From: Candidatus Aquicultor sp.
Lineage (GTDB): Bacteria; Actinomycetota; Aquicultoria; Aquicultorales; Aquicultoraceae
DNA length: 64,000 bases
Direction of reading: 5' to 3'
Assembly (NCBI GenBank): GCA_036504445.1
Contig: DASXVE010000015.1
Span: 47,033-111,032, forward strand
Below the pieces are notes generated by a model. It made no database searches. It was not told the origin of the DNA and saw only the letters and a list, made by a program, of their open reading frames with translations. Numbering within the stretch: the first letter of the stretch is position 1; each line of letters begins with the position of its first letter. The position numbers and the translations under genes were made by a program. Below, piece by piece: positions 63,787-64,000 of the stretch.

Positions 63787-63811
63787 CTGGGGCACTAGGA
63801 TTCGAACCCAG
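63787..63811 (-). repeat. 3' fragment of a tRNA-Gln (T-arm and acceptor), possible attachment-site remnant
   Basis: Minus strand: T-arm CTGGG-TTCGAAT-CCTAG, then acceptor TGCCCCA and discriminator G, matching the 3' end of bacterial tRNA-Gln (TGCCCCAG). It continues CTA rather than CCA. Nothing like the D-arm or anticodon arm lies upstream, so only 25 bases of tRNA remain. tRNA 3' ends are common integration sites. Confidence 0.5.
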
Positions 63812-63859
63812 TAAAAACTTGAGGTCAGGTTATTGCAGACAAATCGCATAACAGAAGAA

Positions 63860-64000
63860 TGAACCGCCCCGGGTATAATGGAGGCACCTAAGCTACCACA
63901 AGGAGAGTTATGCCGATACCAAACAAGTACCCGAAAGAGTTTCGTGAAAAAGCGGTGCGGATGGTTGCCGAGATGAATTCGCCGGAGGCAATTCGCCGTG
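63860..64000 (+). mobile_element. IS3-family-like insertion sequence, left end (continues beyond window)
   Basis: Begins with TGAACCGCCCCGGG, typical of IS3-family terminal repeats, 50 bases before a transposase start. The element runs past 64000, so its right end and target duplication cannot be seen. Confidence 0.65.
63910..64000 (+). CDS. IS3-family transposase OrfA, 5' part
   Basis: Thirty codons before the window ends: PNKYPKEFREKAVRMVAE is the N-terminal helix-turn-helix of IS3/IS911-type OrfA. AAGGAGAGTT precedes the ATG. The downstream OrfB and frameshift site are outside the window. Confidence 0.75.
   Translation, partial: MPIPNKYPKEFREKAVRMVAEMNSPEAIRR

Overview
The window looks like a chromosomal segment of an anaerobic, moderate-G+C bacterium with a single-membrane (monoderm) envelope. 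Envelope clues are S-layer homology repeats on a secreted protein, lipoproteins and very large secreted cytochromes. Metabolic clues are a class III (anaerobic) ribonucleotide reductase, a selenocysteine-containing formate dehydrogenase, more than forty CXXCH heme motifs spread over five to six multiheme cytochromes, LL-diaminopimelate aminotransferase, and LexA operators of the Gram-positive type (CGAAC-N4-GTTYG). Gene order from ftsK/spoIIIE through rodZ, rimO, pgsA, cinA, recA, rny, spoVS and miaB resembles the recA-spoVS neighbourhood known from Bacillota. The lexA/nrdR neighbourhood is also common in Actinomycetota. I cannot place the organism beyond a deep Gram-positive-type lineage.

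Layout. 1-6.1 kb: adenine deaminase (cut by the window edge), a small unknown gene, dut, then a strongly promoted 7-heme secreted cytochrome with a ~350-nt leader. 6.2-10.2 kb: the anaerobic RNR module nrdR-nrdD, a thioredoxin-like protein and nrdG. 10.3-16.5 kb: two GIN-domain lipoproteins, a small transporter-like protein, lexA with a perfect SOS box and a divergent small membrane protein, a DUF1622 protein, hflX and dapL. 16.7-34.6 kb: a respiratory/surface block, all on the minus strand. It holds a beta-propeller/FnIII/SLH surface protein, a 7-heme cytochrome with a membrane partner, an EamA-type transporter, a formate dehydrogenase operon (6-heme cytochrome, Sec-containing catalytic subunit, Fe-S subunit), and an operon of cytochrome b, 7-heme, 14-heme, TPR and NHL proteins. 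34.9-59.9 kb: housekeeping genes on the minus strand (Rieske protein, dapF, miaA, a MEMO-AMMECR1 fusion, miaB, PHP, spoVS, a GHKL ATPase, rny, recX, recA, thpR, cinA, pgsA, rimO, yajQ, rodZ, ftsK, uppP, rnj, dapB, an acyl-CoA ligase). 60-64 kb: a decayed accessory end with a UPF0178 gene, three broken genes, two lipoproteins, a cold-shock gene with a structured leader, a tRNA-Gln 3' fragment, and an IS3-like element running off the window.

How it fits together (inference): formate is oxidised outside the membrane by the Tat-exported selenoenzyme. Electrons pass through the Fe-S subunit to the 6-heme cytochrome instead of a usual cytochrome b gamma subunit, and possibly on to the other multihemes, the NHL/TPR membrane proteins and the S-layer, which is compatible with extracellular electron transfer. 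LexA (12.8 kb) and RecA (46.5 kb) carry matching perfect SOS boxes, so the window contains both the sensor and the repressor of the damage response.
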